64,000 nt of DNA from an uncultured Collinsella sp. Lineage in GTDB: Bacteria; Actinomycetota; Coriobacteriia; Coriobacteriales; Coriobacteriaceae. Positions within the stretch are counted from its first letter, which is position 1. Each line of letters opens with the position of its first letter. Below are positions 23,719-32,430 of the stretch, in pieces. The position numbers and the translations under genes were made by a program. The notes beneath the pieces were generated by a model. It was given only the letters and a program-made list of their open reading frames with translations, searched no databases and was not told where the DNA came from. Where the stretch lies: assembly GCA_900541725.1 (NCBI GenBank), contig UQLB01000002.1, forward strand, positions 62,001 to 126,000, given 5' to 3'.

Positions 23719-23953
23719 CGCGGGCTGTGCGGGCGCCGCGCCGGTCATTTCCTTTTATCCGATTGTCATATGCTCGTTGCCGAATCTTTTACTATGATAG
23801 TGGGCACTTGTGAACGTGTCAAAGCCAGGGCGGGCGGCATTGCGCCTTCTGCCTGCGTATTTGCGCCGATTGTCGCCGCAGGCGCCGTGTTTTGCCTGCT
23901 GCGCGAATGGCGGCGTAAACGGTTGCGATGAGAAACGGGAAGGGAAGGCTCGG
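23719..23953. promoter_or_regulatory. Divergent promoter region of the two cobalamin operons
   Basis: This gap between the riboswitch (-) and cbiF (+) is more AT-rich near 23750-23800, with a TATGAT at about 23795 that could serve the + operon. A GCCTGCG/CGCAGGC hairpin with an internal CGCCGA/TCG pairing lies at about 23857-23884, ahead of cbiF. I see no cobalamin-riboswitch boxes in the + direction, and no gene. Confidence 0.4.
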
Positions 23954-24745
23954 ATGATTCATATCGTTGGCGCAGGTTCGGGCGCCGCCGACCTTATCAC
24001 GCTTCGCGGGGCGCGTCTTCTGCGCGCGGCCGACGTGGTCGTTTGGGCGGGGAGCCTTGTGAACCCCGAGCTGCTCGCCGAGTGCAAGGAATCCTGCGTC
24101 GTCTACGACAGCGCGCACATGACCTTGGAGGAAGTGCTCGACGTGATGTGCGCGGCGGATGCGCGGGGCGAGGAAGTGGTGCGCCTGCACACGGGCGACC
24201 CGTGCCTGTACGGCGCCATCCAGGAGCAGATGGACGCACTCGACGCGCGCGGCGTGGACTACGAGGTGGTGCCCGGCGTGTCGAGCTTTTGCGGTGCCGC
24301 GGCGGCGCTTCGCCAGGAATACACGCTGCCGGGAATCAGCCAGTCGGTCGTGATCACGCGGCTTTCCGGGCGCACCCCCATGCCCGCGGGCGAGGGCATG
24401 CGCACCATGGCGGAAAGCGGCTCGACTATGGTCATCTTCCTGAGCTCGGGTATGCTCGCCGAGCTTTCCGCCGAGCTTTTGGCCGCGGGCCGCAGCTCCG
24501 ACGAGCCGGCGGCGCTCGTGTATAAGGCGACCTGGCCTGAGGAGCGCGTGGTGCGATGCACAGTGGGCACGCTCGCCGATGCGGGCGCGCGAGAGGGCAT
24601 CGACCGCACGGCGCTCGTGGTGGTGGGCCGCGTGCTCGGAGCTCGCGGCGGGCTTGCGCACGACGGCGTGCAAGCGGAGTCGTACGAACGCAGCAAGCTT
24701 TACGACCCTTCGTTTGCCACGGGGTATCGGAAGGCGAGCAGCTAG
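23954..24745 (+). CDS. cbiF: Cobalt-precorrin-4 C11-methyltransferase
   Basis: A SAM-dependent methyltransferase of the anaerobic corrin pathway, 263 residues. The family start VGAGSGAADLITLRGARLL, the segment HTGDPCLYGAIQEQMDAL and VVPGVSSFCGAAAAL are typical of CbiF/CobM. The ATG at 23954 follows AAGGGAAGG; the longer frame from 23810 lies in the leader. It is the first gene of the + strand cobalamin operon and is separated from cbiD by one base. Confidence 0.95.
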   Translation: MIHIVGAGSGAADLITLRGARLLRAADVVVWAGSLVNPELLAECKESCVVYDSAHMTLEEVLDVMCAADARGEEVVRLHTGDPCLYGAIQEQMDALDARGVDYEVVPGVSSFCGAAAALRQEYTLPGISQSVVITRLSGRTPMPAGEGMRTMAESGSTMVIFLSSGMLAELSAELLAAGRSSDEPAALVYKATWPEERVVRCTVGTLADAGAREGIDRTALVVVGRVLGARGGLAHDGVQAESYERSKLYDPSFATGYRKASS

Positions 24746-24746
24746 C

Positions 24747-25931
24747 GTGGCCTTCGAGCACTACATATATACCGGGACGACCCGCCTGCGCTGCGGCTAC
24801 ACCACGGGGAGCTGCGCCGCGCTCGCGGCGAAGGCGGCCTGCGAGATGCTCTTGTCACGAAAGCCCGTCGGCCTCGTGTCGATCGTCACCCCCGGCGGGC
24901 TGTCCGTCGAGGCGAACGTGGTCGACGCATGCATCGGCGAGGGGTGCGCCCAGTGCGCCGTTCGAAAGGACGCAGGCGATGATGCCGATGTGACTGACGG
25001 CGTACTTGTGTACGCGCACGTGGAACATGCGGGGTCGGGCACGGGTGCTGCGGGCGGCAAGGACGTGCCCGCGTGTGAATCGGAAGTTTCCGTCGATGGC
25101 GGCGTGGGCGTGGGGCGCGTGACGTTGCCCGGGCTCGAGCAGCCGGTGGGGGCGGCCGCCATCAACGCGACGCCGCGCGCGATGATCACTTCGGCGGTGC
25201 GCGAGGTGTGCGCCGCGCACGGCTTTTCTGGAGATATTGCTGTGACGATTTCGGTACCCGAGGGTGTTGCCCTTGCCGAAAAGACCTTCAACCCGCACCT
25301 GGGGATAAAGGACGGCATCTCCATCCTGGGCACGACGGGCATCGTCGAGCCGCGCAGCCTCGCTGCCTTGCGCGACAGCATCGAGCTCGAGATCCGGCAG
25401 CATGCGGCTATGGGGCGGCGCGGAGTCGTGCTCACGCCCGGCAACTACGGCGCGCAGTTCATCTCGGGGCATTTCCACCTAAACGGTGCGCCGGTGGTCT
25501 TCATCTCCAACTTTGTGGGCGATGCGATTGATTGCTGCGTTCGCGAGGGATTTACCAATGTCCTTCTTGTGGGACACATCGGCAAGCTGGTGAAGGTCGC
25601 GGGCGGCATCATGGACACCCATTCGCGTACCGCCGACTGCCGCGCGGAGATTCTGGCCGCCCACGCGGCCTTGGCCGGCGCGGGCGCGAAGACCGTGCGC
25701 GAGATCATGTCGTCCGTCACGACCACGGCGGCGCTCGAGGTAATCGAGGCCGCCGGCGTGGGGGACGCTGCGCGCGTCTCGCTCGCTGCGGCAATCGAGG
25801 ACAGGTTGCGCCGCCGCGCGGCGGGCGCATGCGACATCGCCGCGGTCGTGTTCGACGCCGAGCGCCGCGAGCTTTTCCGCACGTCGGGCGCCGATGCGGT
25901 TATCGGGGAATTGGGGGCGACGTATGAGTAA
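24747..25931 (+). CDS. cbiD: Cobalt-precorrin-5B C1-methyltransferase
   Basis: Methylates C1 of the ring after loss of the two-carbon fragment in anaerobic cobalamin synthesis. The 394-residue protein begins with the CbiD signature RCGYTTGSCAALAAKAA. Later segments such as GITGTTGIV-like 'SILGTTGIVEPRS', 'TPGNYGAQF' and 'VGHIGKLVKVAGGIMDTHS' are also typical. The start is GTG at 24747, just after the cbiF stop. The stop overlaps the start of the cbiL remnant by eight bases. Confidence 0.95.
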   Translation: MAFEHYIYTGTTRLRCGYTTGSCAALAAKAACEMLLSRKPVGLVSIVTPGGLSVEANVVDACIGEGCAQCAVRKDAGDDADVTDGVLVYAHVEHAGSGTGAAGGKDVPACESEVSVDGGVGVGRVTLPGLEQPVGAAAINATPRAMITSAVREVCAAHGFSGDIAVTISVPEGVALAEKTFNPHLGIKDGISILGTTGIVEPRSLAALRDSIELEIRQHAAMGRRGVVLTPGNYGAQFISGHFHLNGAPVVFISNFVGDAIDCCVREGFTNVLLVGHIGKLVKVAGGIMDTHSRTADCRAEILAAHAALAGAGAKTVREIMSSVTTTAALEVIEAAGVGDAARVSLAAAIEDRLRRRAAGACDIAAVVFDAERRELFRTSGADAVIGELGATYE

Positions 25932-26157
25932 AGGCGTGCTGTACGGGGTGGGCCGCGCAATCGGCTGGCCGGGGACGAAAGTGGTCATGAAGGCGCGCCG
26001 CTCGCTTGCGGACACGAAGCGCATCCTTCGCGAGGAGGGCGCCTTCGACGGTGCCGAGCTCGTAGAGGACTGTGGGCTTCTGGGCGAGCGCGTGTACCGC
26101 TCGCTCGACGATGTGCCCGATCGGGGCAGCTACTTCTCGACGATGGTGGTGCGCTAG
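25924..26157 (+). pseudogene. cbiL: cbiL remnant with large in-frame internal deletion
   Basis: Cobalt-precorrin-2 C20-methyltransferase normally has about 230 residues. Only 77 are present. Residues 1-11 (MSKGVLYGVGR) match the family start up to the VGxGPGD loop, which is lost. Residues from about 17 (TKVVMKARRSLADTKRILRE, then GLLGERVYRSLDD and SYFSTMVVR) match the C-terminal 60 residues of CbiL. About 150 residues in the middle, including the SAM-binding loop and active-site region, are missing, with the frame kept and the start and stop still tucked between cbiD and cbiG. The product cannot be a working methyltransferase. Translation may still couple cbiD to cbiG. An assembly error is possible. 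Confidence 0.85.
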
Positions 26158-27291
26158 ATGAGGATTTCCTGCATAGCGTTCACCGAGAGGGGGTATGCGT
26201 TGGCGGAGCGCACCGCGCACGCGCTTTCCGATTGCGCGCAGACAGGTGAAGATGACCCTGGCTGGGACGTTTCCGTTTCGCGCGGGTTCGGCGAGGGGAA
26301 GGCCGACCTGCGCGCATGGACGGCGCTCGCGTGGGAAGCGTCGGACGCGCTTCTGTTCGTGGGCGCGGCGGGCATCGCCGTGCGGGCGATCGCGCCGCAT
26401 GTCGCCTCGAAGGCAACCGATTCCGCGGTTGTGGTGATCGACGAGGCGGGGCGCTTTGCCGTCCCGCTTTTGTCGGGGCATTTGGGCGGTGCGAACGAGC
26501 TTGCGCAAATTGTGGCACACGCGGCAGGGGCCATCCCCGTCATCACCACGGCGACCGACGTCCGCGGCGTGTGGGCGGTGGATACGTGGGCGCGCTGTGC
26601 GGGGCTCGCCGTTTCGAATCCCGAGGCCATCAAGCGGGTGTCGGCGCGGCTGCTTTCGGGCGGGCGCGTTGCGCTCTATTCCGACATGCCGATTTCGGGA
26701 CAGCCGCCTGAGGGGGTTGACATTGCGTCCGACCGCGCTCGGGCCGATATCGTCGTGTCGCCGTTCGCTGGCGCGAATGCAGGTGCGTCCGTTCGCGCGG
26801 CGGAGACACCGGGCGAGGTCGTGCCCGCCGGTGAAACGGGGAAGCCGGCGGGCGTGCGGGCGCAGACGCCTGCGCCCGAACCGCTTCGCCTTGTCGTGCC
26901 CTGCATCGTTGCGGGCATAGGGTGCCGTCGCGGTGCGTGCGCCGAAGCCATCGGGGAGGCGTTTCTTCTCGCGTGCGGGCAGGCGGGCATCTCGCCTTCG
27001 GCCGTGCGCGAGGCGGCGACGATCGACGTGAAGGCGCACGAGGAGGGTCTGCTCGCCTTCTGCCGCGCGCGCAATATCCCGCTTGCGACGTATTCCGCAG
27101 AGGAGTTGTCGCAGTTCGAAGGCAGCGTTTCGCCATCTGATTTCGTGCGTGCGACGGTGGGGGTCGACAACGTGTGCGAGCGCGCGGCGCTCGCGGACGG
27201 GGGCAAACTTATCTTCCCGAAGCTCGCTCACGGCGGCGTGACCGTCGCGTTTTCCAAGGTAACTATCGAACTTTCGTTTAAGGAGCGGTGA
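26158..27291 (+). CDS. cbiG: Cobalt-precorrin-5A hydrolase
   Basis: Opens the ring lactone and releases acetaldehyde in the anaerobic pathway. Of 377 residues, the N-terminal part has DALLFVGAAGIAVRAIAPHV and 'LSGHLGGANELA'; the C-terminal domain has VAGIGCRRGACAEAI and 'ATIDVKAHEEGLLAF'. A linker of about 45 residues rich in Ala and Gly joins the two. It starts directly after the cbiL remnant stop and overlaps the cbiH start region by one base (TGATG). Confidence 0.94.
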   Translation: MRISCIAFTERGYALAERTAHALSDCAQTGEDDPGWDVSVSRGFGEGKADLRAWTALAWEASDALLFVGAAGIAVRAIAPHVASKATDSAVVVIDEAGRFAVPLLSGHLGGANELAQIVAHAAGAIPVITTATDVRGVWAVDTWARCAGLAVSNPEAIKRVSARLLSGGRVALYSDMPISGQPPEGVDIASDRARADIVVSPFAGANAGASVRAAETPGEVVPAGETGKPAGVRAQTPAPEPLRLVVPCIVAGIGCRRGACAEAIGEAFLLACGQAGISPSAVREAATIDVKAHEEGLLAFCRARNIPLATYSAEELSQFEGSVSPSDFVRATVGVDNVCERAALADGGKLIFPKLAHGGVTVAFSKVTIELSFKER

Positions 27292-28034
27292 TGGGAAAGC
27301 TCTTCGTGGTGGGGATCGGCCCGGGCGGCCCCGACGGCATGACGATTGCGGCTCGGCGCGCGCTCGAGGCGGCCGACATCGTTGTGGGGTACACGAAATA
27401 CGTGGAGCTCGCGCTCGCCGCCGTGCCCGACGCGGCGCATCTCGCGACGCCGATGATGCACGAGGTCGAACGGTGCCGCCTGGCGCTTTCGCGCGCGCAG
27501 AGCGGAGAAGCCGTGGCGCTCGTGTGCAGCGGTGACGCGGGCGTGTACGGCATGGCGAGCCCCGTGCTGGAGCTTGCGGAGGACTATCCCGATGTAGACG
27601 TGGAAGTTATCGCCGGGGCCACTGCGGCTCAGAGCGGGTCGGCGGTGCTCGGCGCCCCGCTTGCCCACGACTTCGCGGTCGTGTCGCTCTCCGACCTGCT
27701 CACGCCGTGGGAGGTCATCGAACGCAGGCTCGCCGCCGTCGCGAGTGCCGACTTCTGCATCTGTTTGTACAACCCGCGCAGCAGAAAGCGCGCCGACAGG
27801 CTCTCTCGCGCGGCGAAGATTATGCTCGAATGGAAGGCCCCCGACACGCTCTGCGGCTGGGTACGTAACATCGGGCGCGAGGGGCAGCAGTCGGGCATGT
27901 GCAGGCTCTCCGAGCTGGGGGAGCTCGATGCCGACATGTTCACCACCGTGTTCGTCGGCAACGCGGACACGAAGTGCGTAGGCGGCCGTATGGTCACGCC
28001 GCGCGGGTATCGGGAGATTCCATGCGAAAGGTAA
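27291..28034 (+). CDS. cbiH: Cobalt-precorrin-3 C17-methyltransferase
   Basis: A 247-residue SAM-dependent methyltransferase that carries out C17 methylation and ring contraction. It shows the CbiH/CobJ start VGIGPGGPDGMTIAARRAL, then VCSGDAGVYGMASPVLEL, 'VEVIAGATAAQSGSAVLGAPL' and the typical FCICLYNPRSRKR. ATG 27291 follows AGGAG with good spacing; GTG 27288 is also in frame. It overlaps cbiET by 13 bases. Confidence 0.95.
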   Translation: MGKLFVVGIGPGGPDGMTIAARRALEAADIVVGYTKYVELALAAVPDAAHLATPMMHEVERCRLALSRAQSGEAVALVCSGDAGVYGMASPVLELAEDYPDVDVEVIAGATAAQSGSAVLGAPLAHDFAVVSLSDLLTPWEVIERRLAAVASADFCICLYNPRSRKRADRLSRAAKIMLEWKAPDTLCGWVRNIGREGQQSGMCRLSELGELDADMFTTVFVGNADTKCVGGRMVTPRGYREIPCER

Positions 28035-29371
28035 CGATCATCGGGGCGGGGCCCGGAAACCCCGACTTGCTCTCGCGCTCGGCGCTCGACGCGATCGACA
28101 TCGCCGATGTGGTCATCGGCGCTCATCGCGCGCTTGTCGGTATCGACGTGCCGCCCGACGTGGTGAGATGCGAGCTCGTGAAGACGGCGGATATCGTCGC
28201 CGCGCTCACCGATGCGGCGTCGTGGCAGCGCGCCGTGGTCGTGATGACGGGCGATGTGGGGCTGTTCAGCGGCGCGCGCCGCCTGGTGGAGGCGCTCTCC
28301 GGCGACGCGCAGGTGGACGTGCGCGTCATTCCCGGCATAAGCTCAGCGTCGTATCTCGCCGCGCGCCTCGCGCGTCCATGGCAGGATTGGCGCTTCGCGA
28401 GCGCTCACGGCGTGGCGTGCGACATCGTGGCCGAGGCCGAGCGCGCAGGTGAGCTCTTCCTCGCCACGTCGGGCGGGGAAGACCCCTCGCGGCTTTCGTG
28501 CGAGCTTGTGCAGGCGGGCTTTGGGGACGCGCGCGTGACGGTGGCCGAGCGCCTGTCGTACCCCGACGAGCGCATCACCTGCGCGACCGCAAGTGAAATC
28601 GCAGGTCAGACGTTCGACGACTTGAACGTGATGCTTATCGATTTCGCAGGTGGTGCCGGGTCGTCTGCGGGCTCTAGCGCAGCCTCCGAGGCGCCGGCCG
28701 GCGCGTCTGCGCGCGCGGCGGCTTCTTCCGCGGCGGACTCTGCGGGCGCATCTCGCGCCGCGAGCTCTCGCTGGCCGTACGCTTCCTCGGGCATTCCCGA
28801 CGAGCTCTTCATCCGCGGCGACGTTCCCATGACCAAGCAGGAGGTGCGCGCCGTCGCGCTCGCGAAGCTGCGCCTTACCGCTACCGACACCGTGTGGGAC
28901 GTCGGCGCCGGCACGGGGAGCGTGTCGATTGAGGCGGCGCTCGTAGCGCGAGCGGGGTCGGTATGGGCGGTCGAGCGCAACGCGGCCGGCGTGCGGCTCA
29001 TCCGAGAGAACGCGGATGCATTCGGGTGCGGCAACGTGCATGCGGTCCCCGGTGTCGCCCCCGAAGCGCTCGCGAAACTGCCCGTCCCCGACGCCGTGTT
29101 CGTCGGCGGGAGCGCGGGCGAGCTTCCCTCTATCGTGGAGGCGGCGCTCGAGAAGAACTCGCAGGTTCGCCTGTGCGTGCCATGCGTCACCGTTGAGACG
29201 CTCACCGACGCGTGCGCGCTCCTCTCGGGTTCGCGCTTTAAGGGGTTCGAGGCGTGCCAGGTGTCGGCCGCCCGCGCCGAGGCTGTAGGCTCGCACCATC
29301 TTATGAAGGCGCAAAACCCCGTGTTCCTCGTCAGCGCGCGTGGTGCAGGTGGGGAAGGCGGCGCCCGGTGA
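28022..29371 (+). CDS. cbiET: Fused cobalt-precorrin-7 C5/C15-methyltransferase CbiET
   Basis: A bifunctional protein of 449 residues. The N-terminal half is CbiE (IIGAGPGNPDLLSRSALDAI; MTGDVGLFSGARRL), and the C-terminal half is CbiT, a C15-methylase/decarboxylase with 'DELFIRGDVPMTKQEVRA' and the SAM loop VWDVGAGTGSVSIEAAL. They are joined by a linker of about 45 Ala/Ser/Gly residues that is more GC-rich and repetitive than the rest. CbiE-CbiT fusions (CobL-like) are common. It overlaps cbiH at its start and cbiA at its end. Confidence 0.95.
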   Translation: MRKVTIIGAGPGNPDLLSRSALDAIDIADVVIGAHRALVGIDVPPDVVRCELVKTADIVAALTDAASWQRAVVVMTGDVGLFSGARRLVEALSGDAQVDVRVIPGISSASYLAARLARPWQDWRFASAHGVACDIVAEAERAGELFLATSGGEDPSRLSCELVQAGFGDARVTVAERLSYPDERITCATASEIAGQTFDDLNVMLIDFAGGAGSSAGSSAASEAPAGASARAAASSAADSAGASRAASSRWPYASSGIPDELFIRGDVPMTKQEVRAVALAKLRLTATDTVWDVGAGTGSVSIEAALVARAGSVWAVERNAAGVRLIRENADAFGCGNVHAVPGVAPEALAKLPVPDAVFVGGSAGELPSIVEAALEKNSQVRLCVPCVTVETLTDACALLSGSRFKGFEACQVSAARAEAVGSHHLMKAQNPVFLVSARGAGGEGGAR

Positions 29372-30750
29372 GCACGACCATCCCGCGCTTCATGGTCGCT
29401 GCGCCCTCGAGCGGGAGCGGCAAGACGGTCGTTACGTGCGCGCTCCTGCGCGCGCTCGCGCGCCGCGGCCTCGCATGCGCGGCCTTCAAATGCGGCCCCG
29501 ACTACATTGATCCGCTCTTTCATCGTCGCGTCGTGGGCGCGCGCTCGGGCAACTTAGACGGCTTCTTCACCGACGCCCCGACGCTGCGCGCCCTGCTCGC
29601 ACGCGGCGCCGCGGGCGCGGATATCGCGGTGCTCGAGGGGGTCATGGGCTTCTACGACGGCATGGCGCCCGGCGTGGCCGACGCGAGCAGCTACCAGGTT
29701 GCGCGCGACACGGAAACGCCGGTCGTTTTAGTGGTGAACGGGCGCGGGGCGTCTTTATCGCTCGCCGCCGTAATCCGCGGCATCGCCGAGTTCCTGCCTT
29801 GTGCGAACGTGCGCGGCGTCGTGCTGAACAAGACGAGCGCCGCTGCCTGCGCCTACGCGGCGCCTGCGATCGAGAAGCACACGGGCGTCGCGGTTTTGGG
29901 TAATATTCCCGCCGACGAGGCGTTCTCGCTCGAAAGCCGGCATCTGGGGCTTGTGACCGCCGACGAAGTCAAGCAGCTCTCCGCGCGCATCGACAAGATG
30001 GCCGAGCTGGTGGAAAAGAGCGTCGACGTTGAGCGCTTGCTCGAACTAGCGGCGACGGCACCCGATATCCGCGAGGAACCTTACCGGTTGGAGCCGATCG
30101 CGGGAGTGCGGCCCATCGTCGCCGTCGCGCGTGACGAGGCGTTCTCGTTCTACTACGAGGAGAACCTGCGCGCGCTCGAGGATCTGGGTTGCGAGCTGGC
30201 CTATTTCAGCCCCCTGTGTGATAGCGAGTTGCCCCGGGGGACAAGCGCCCTCTATCTGGGAGGTGGCTACCCGGAGCTCCATGCGCGGCAGCTCTCCGAG
30301 AACGCGCCGATGCGCGAGGCGATGCGGCGCGCGGTTGAATCCGGCATGCCGACGGTTGCCGAATGCGGTGGGTTTCTGTACCTGCAGCGCGAAATCGCCG
30401 ATAGCGAGGGGCGGCGCTGGCCTGTTGCGGGCGCCCTTGAGGGCGCAAGCGAGAACGGGGGAAGGCTGTCCCATTTCGGGTACGTGGAGCTCACTTCCCA
30501 ACGCGACGGGCTCTACGGGCCGCGCGGCACACGCATCCGCGCGCATGAGTTCCACTACTGGCAGTCCACCTGCCCGGGCGGCGACTTCTGGGCGCAGAAG
30601 CCCCGGCGCGACAAGGGCTGGCCGTGCATGACGACCACTCCGTCCCTGGTTGCGGGCTTCCCGCATGTGTACTATCCTGCGAACCCCGACGTTGCGCGCT
30701 CGTTCGCGTCTGCCGCAGCGTCGTTAGCAGAGAGGAGACGGCATGGCTGA
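29368..30750 (+). CDS. cbiA: Cobyrinate a,c-diamide synthase
   Basis: Amidates the a and c side chains of cobyrinate using glutamine and ATP. The 460-residue protein has the P-loop VAAPSSGSGKTVVTCALL at the start and the class I glutamine amidotransferase-like domain at the end, with the nucleophile Cys in VAECGGFLYLQ. The start is GTG at 29368, overlapping the cbiET stop by four bases. It overlaps cobT by eight bases. Confidence 0.95.
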   Translation: MSTTIPRFMVAAPSSGSGKTVVTCALLRALARRGLACAAFKCGPDYIDPLFHRRVVGARSGNLDGFFTDAPTLRALLARGAAGADIAVLEGVMGFYDGMAPGVADASSYQVARDTETPVVLVVNGRGASLSLAAVIRGIAEFLPCANVRGVVLNKTSAAACAYAAPAIEKHTGVAVLGNIPADEAFSLESRHLGLVTADEVKQLSARIDKMAELVEKSVDVERLLELAATAPDIREEPYRLEPIAGVRPIVAVARDEAFSFYYEENLRALEDLGCELAYFSPLCDSELPRGTSALYLGGGYPELHARQLSENAPMREAMRRAVESGMPTVAECGGFLYLQREIADSEGRRWPVAGALEGASENGGRLSHFGYVELTSQRDGLYGPRGTRIRAHEFHYWQSTCPGGDFWAQKPRRDKGWPCMTTTPSLVAGFPHVYYPANPDVARSFASAAASLAERRRHG

Positions 30751-31891
30751 AGCAACCGAAACCGCGCTTGCCTGCATCCGCGAGGAAGTCGAGCGCGCGT
30801 TCTCGTCGGCGCCAGGCGCCGTGCTCGAAGCCGCGCTCTCCCGGATCGCGCCCACAGACGAGTGCGCCCGCGCCGCCGCGTACGCCGCGTGGGACTCCAT
30901 CGCGCACCCCTTGGGGGGATTGGGCGACTTTGAAGACGCCGTCGCGTGTATCGCCGCAGCTCAGGGGAGCGCCGAGGTGGCCGAGTTTCCTCGTGCGCTC
31001 GCGGTATTCTTTTCCGACAACGGGGTTGTTGCCGAAGGCGTGTCGCAAAGCGGGCAAGATGTGACGCGAGCCGTCGCGCGCAACATGTGCGAGGGGGCCA
31101 CGAGCGCCTGCCGCATGGCAGCGTTCGCGGGTGCCGATGTCGTGCCCGTCGACGTGGGTATGGCCCGGGGCATAGAAGACGCGCGTATGGTGCGCGCGAA
31201 CGTGCGGCGGGGGAGCGGCAACATCGCGCACGGCTCCGCCATGTCTCGCGATGGGGCCGTGCGCGCGATCGAGGTCGGAATCGCCGTCGCGTGCGGGCTT
31301 GCCCGCGCCGGCGTGCGCCTTCTCGCCGCGGGTGAGATGGGCATCGGCAACACGACCACCTCGGCGGCGGTGGCCGCAGTGCTCATCCGGACGGACGCGC
31401 GGAGCCTCGTCGGGCGCGGCGCGGGGCTCTCGGACGCCTCGCTCGCGCGCAAGCGCGACGTGGTCGAGCGCGCTATCGACGCGAACTCGCCCGATCCCGC
31501 CGACCCGATCGACGTGCTCTCGAAGGTGGGCGGTTTCGACATCGCGGCGATGTGCGGCTTCTACCTGGGGGCCGCGGCCTCGAAGGCGCCGGCGCTCCTC
31601 GACGGGGTCATATCCTGCACGGCAGCCCTGTGCGCGGCGCGCCTGTGCCCCAACGCCTTGGGCTACCTCGTGGGCACCCACGCATCAAGCGAACCCGCAA
31701 GCCAGGAGCTCCTTCGCGAGCTCGGCATAAAGGCACCCCTCGACGCAGGCATGCACTTGGGCGAGGGCGCGGGCGCCATGGCGTATCTGCCCCTTCTGGA
31801 TTCGGCGCTGCGCGTGTACCGGGATGGGAAGACGTTCACGGCGACTGGCATGGCTGCTTACGAGCATCTCGAGGCCGGGAAATGGCGGTGA
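30743..31891 (+). CDS. cobT: Nicotinate-nucleotide-dimethylbenzimidazole phosphoribosyltransferase
   Basis: Makes the alpha-ribazole phosphate lower-ligand nucleotide. The 382-residue length is a little above the usual 350. Recognisable parts are PLGGLGDFEDAV, 'VFFSDNGVVAEGVSQ', 'AAGEMGIGNTTTSAAVAAVL' and the catalytic Glu in HLGEGAGAMAYLPLLD. The ATG at 30743 overlaps cbiA; AGAGAGGAG-type sequence precedes it. The base used (dimethylbenzimidazole or another) cannot be told; no bluB or bza genes are in the window. Confidence 0.95.
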   Translation: MAEATETALACIREEVERAFSSAPGAVLEAALSRIAPTDECARAAAYAAWDSIAHPLGGLGDFEDAVACIAAAQGSAEVAEFPRALAVFFSDNGVVAEGVSQSGQDVTRAVARNMCEGATSACRMAAFAGADVVPVDVGMARGIEDARMVRANVRRGSGNIAHGSAMSRDGAVRAIEVGIAVACGLARAGVRLLAAGEMGIGNTTTSAAVAAVLIRTDARSLVGRGAGLSDASLARKRDVVERAIDANSPDPADPIDVLSKVGGFDIAAMCGFYLGAAASKAPALLDGVISCTAALCAARLCPNALGYLVGTHASSEPASQELLRELGIKAPLDAGMHLGEGAGAMAYLPLLDSALRVYRDGKTFTATGMAAYEHLEAGKWR

Positions 31892-32430
31892 CGCTCGTCA
31901 TCGGCGCCGCCGCGAGCGGCAAGAGCGCCTACGCCGAGTCCCTGTGCCTCGGGCACGACGGACCCCGCGTGTACCTGGCAACGATGGAGCCCTTCGGGGA
32001 AGAGGGCGCCCGCCGCATCGCGCGCCATCGGGCGCTGCGCGAGGGCAAGGGGTTTTCCACCCTCGAGCGCACGCGTGACGTGGGCGCCGCAGTGTCCGGG
32101 CTTCCGTGCGGCTGCACGCTTCTTTTGGAGGACGTGGGCAACCTGGTTGCGAACGAGCTTTTCGCGGAAGGCGGCTTGTCCCCACGTGACCCCGACGCTG
32201 CGGCGCGCGAGGTGCTCGGAGGCATCGAACGGCTCGCTCAGGCCGCTGCGTATACGGTGGTGGTCTCCGTCGACGTGTTCGCCGATGGGATGCGCTACGA
32301 TGAGGGGACCGAGGCATGGAGGCGCGCGCTTGCGCGCGTGAACGCGGGCGTGGCGGCGCTGGCCGACCGCGCAGTCGAAGTGGTGTGCGGGATTCCCGTG
32401 TGGATGAAAGGCGAAGGGCCTACAAGGTGA
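31882..32430 (+). CDS. cobU: Adenosylcobinamide kinase / adenosylcobinamide-phosphate guanylyltransferase
   Basis: Phosphorylates adenosylcobinamide and transfers GMP from GTP, for salvage or late assembly. The 182-residue protein has the P-loop VIGAAASGKSAYAESL and a Walker-B-like stretch LLLEDVGNLVANELF. It overlaps cobT by ten bases and cobS by four. A second CobU-like domain, fused to CobC, lies two genes downstream, so the kinase and transferase functions may be shared. Confidence 0.9.
   Translation: MAVTLVIGAAASGKSAYAESLCLGHDGPRVYLATMEPFGEEGARRIARHRALREGKGFSTLERTRDVGAAVSGLPCGCTLLLEDVGNLVANELFAEGGLSPRDPDAAAREVLGGIERLAQAAAYTVVVSVDVFADGMRYDEGTEAWRRALARVNAGVAALADRAVEVVCGIPVWMKGEGPTR

Noticed and set aside
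23800..23953. Possible second cobalamin riboswitch ahead of cbiF
   Set aside because: An AAAGCCAGGG stretch is present, but the GGTG/AATCC core and ACTGT box are missing and the order of parts does not fit.
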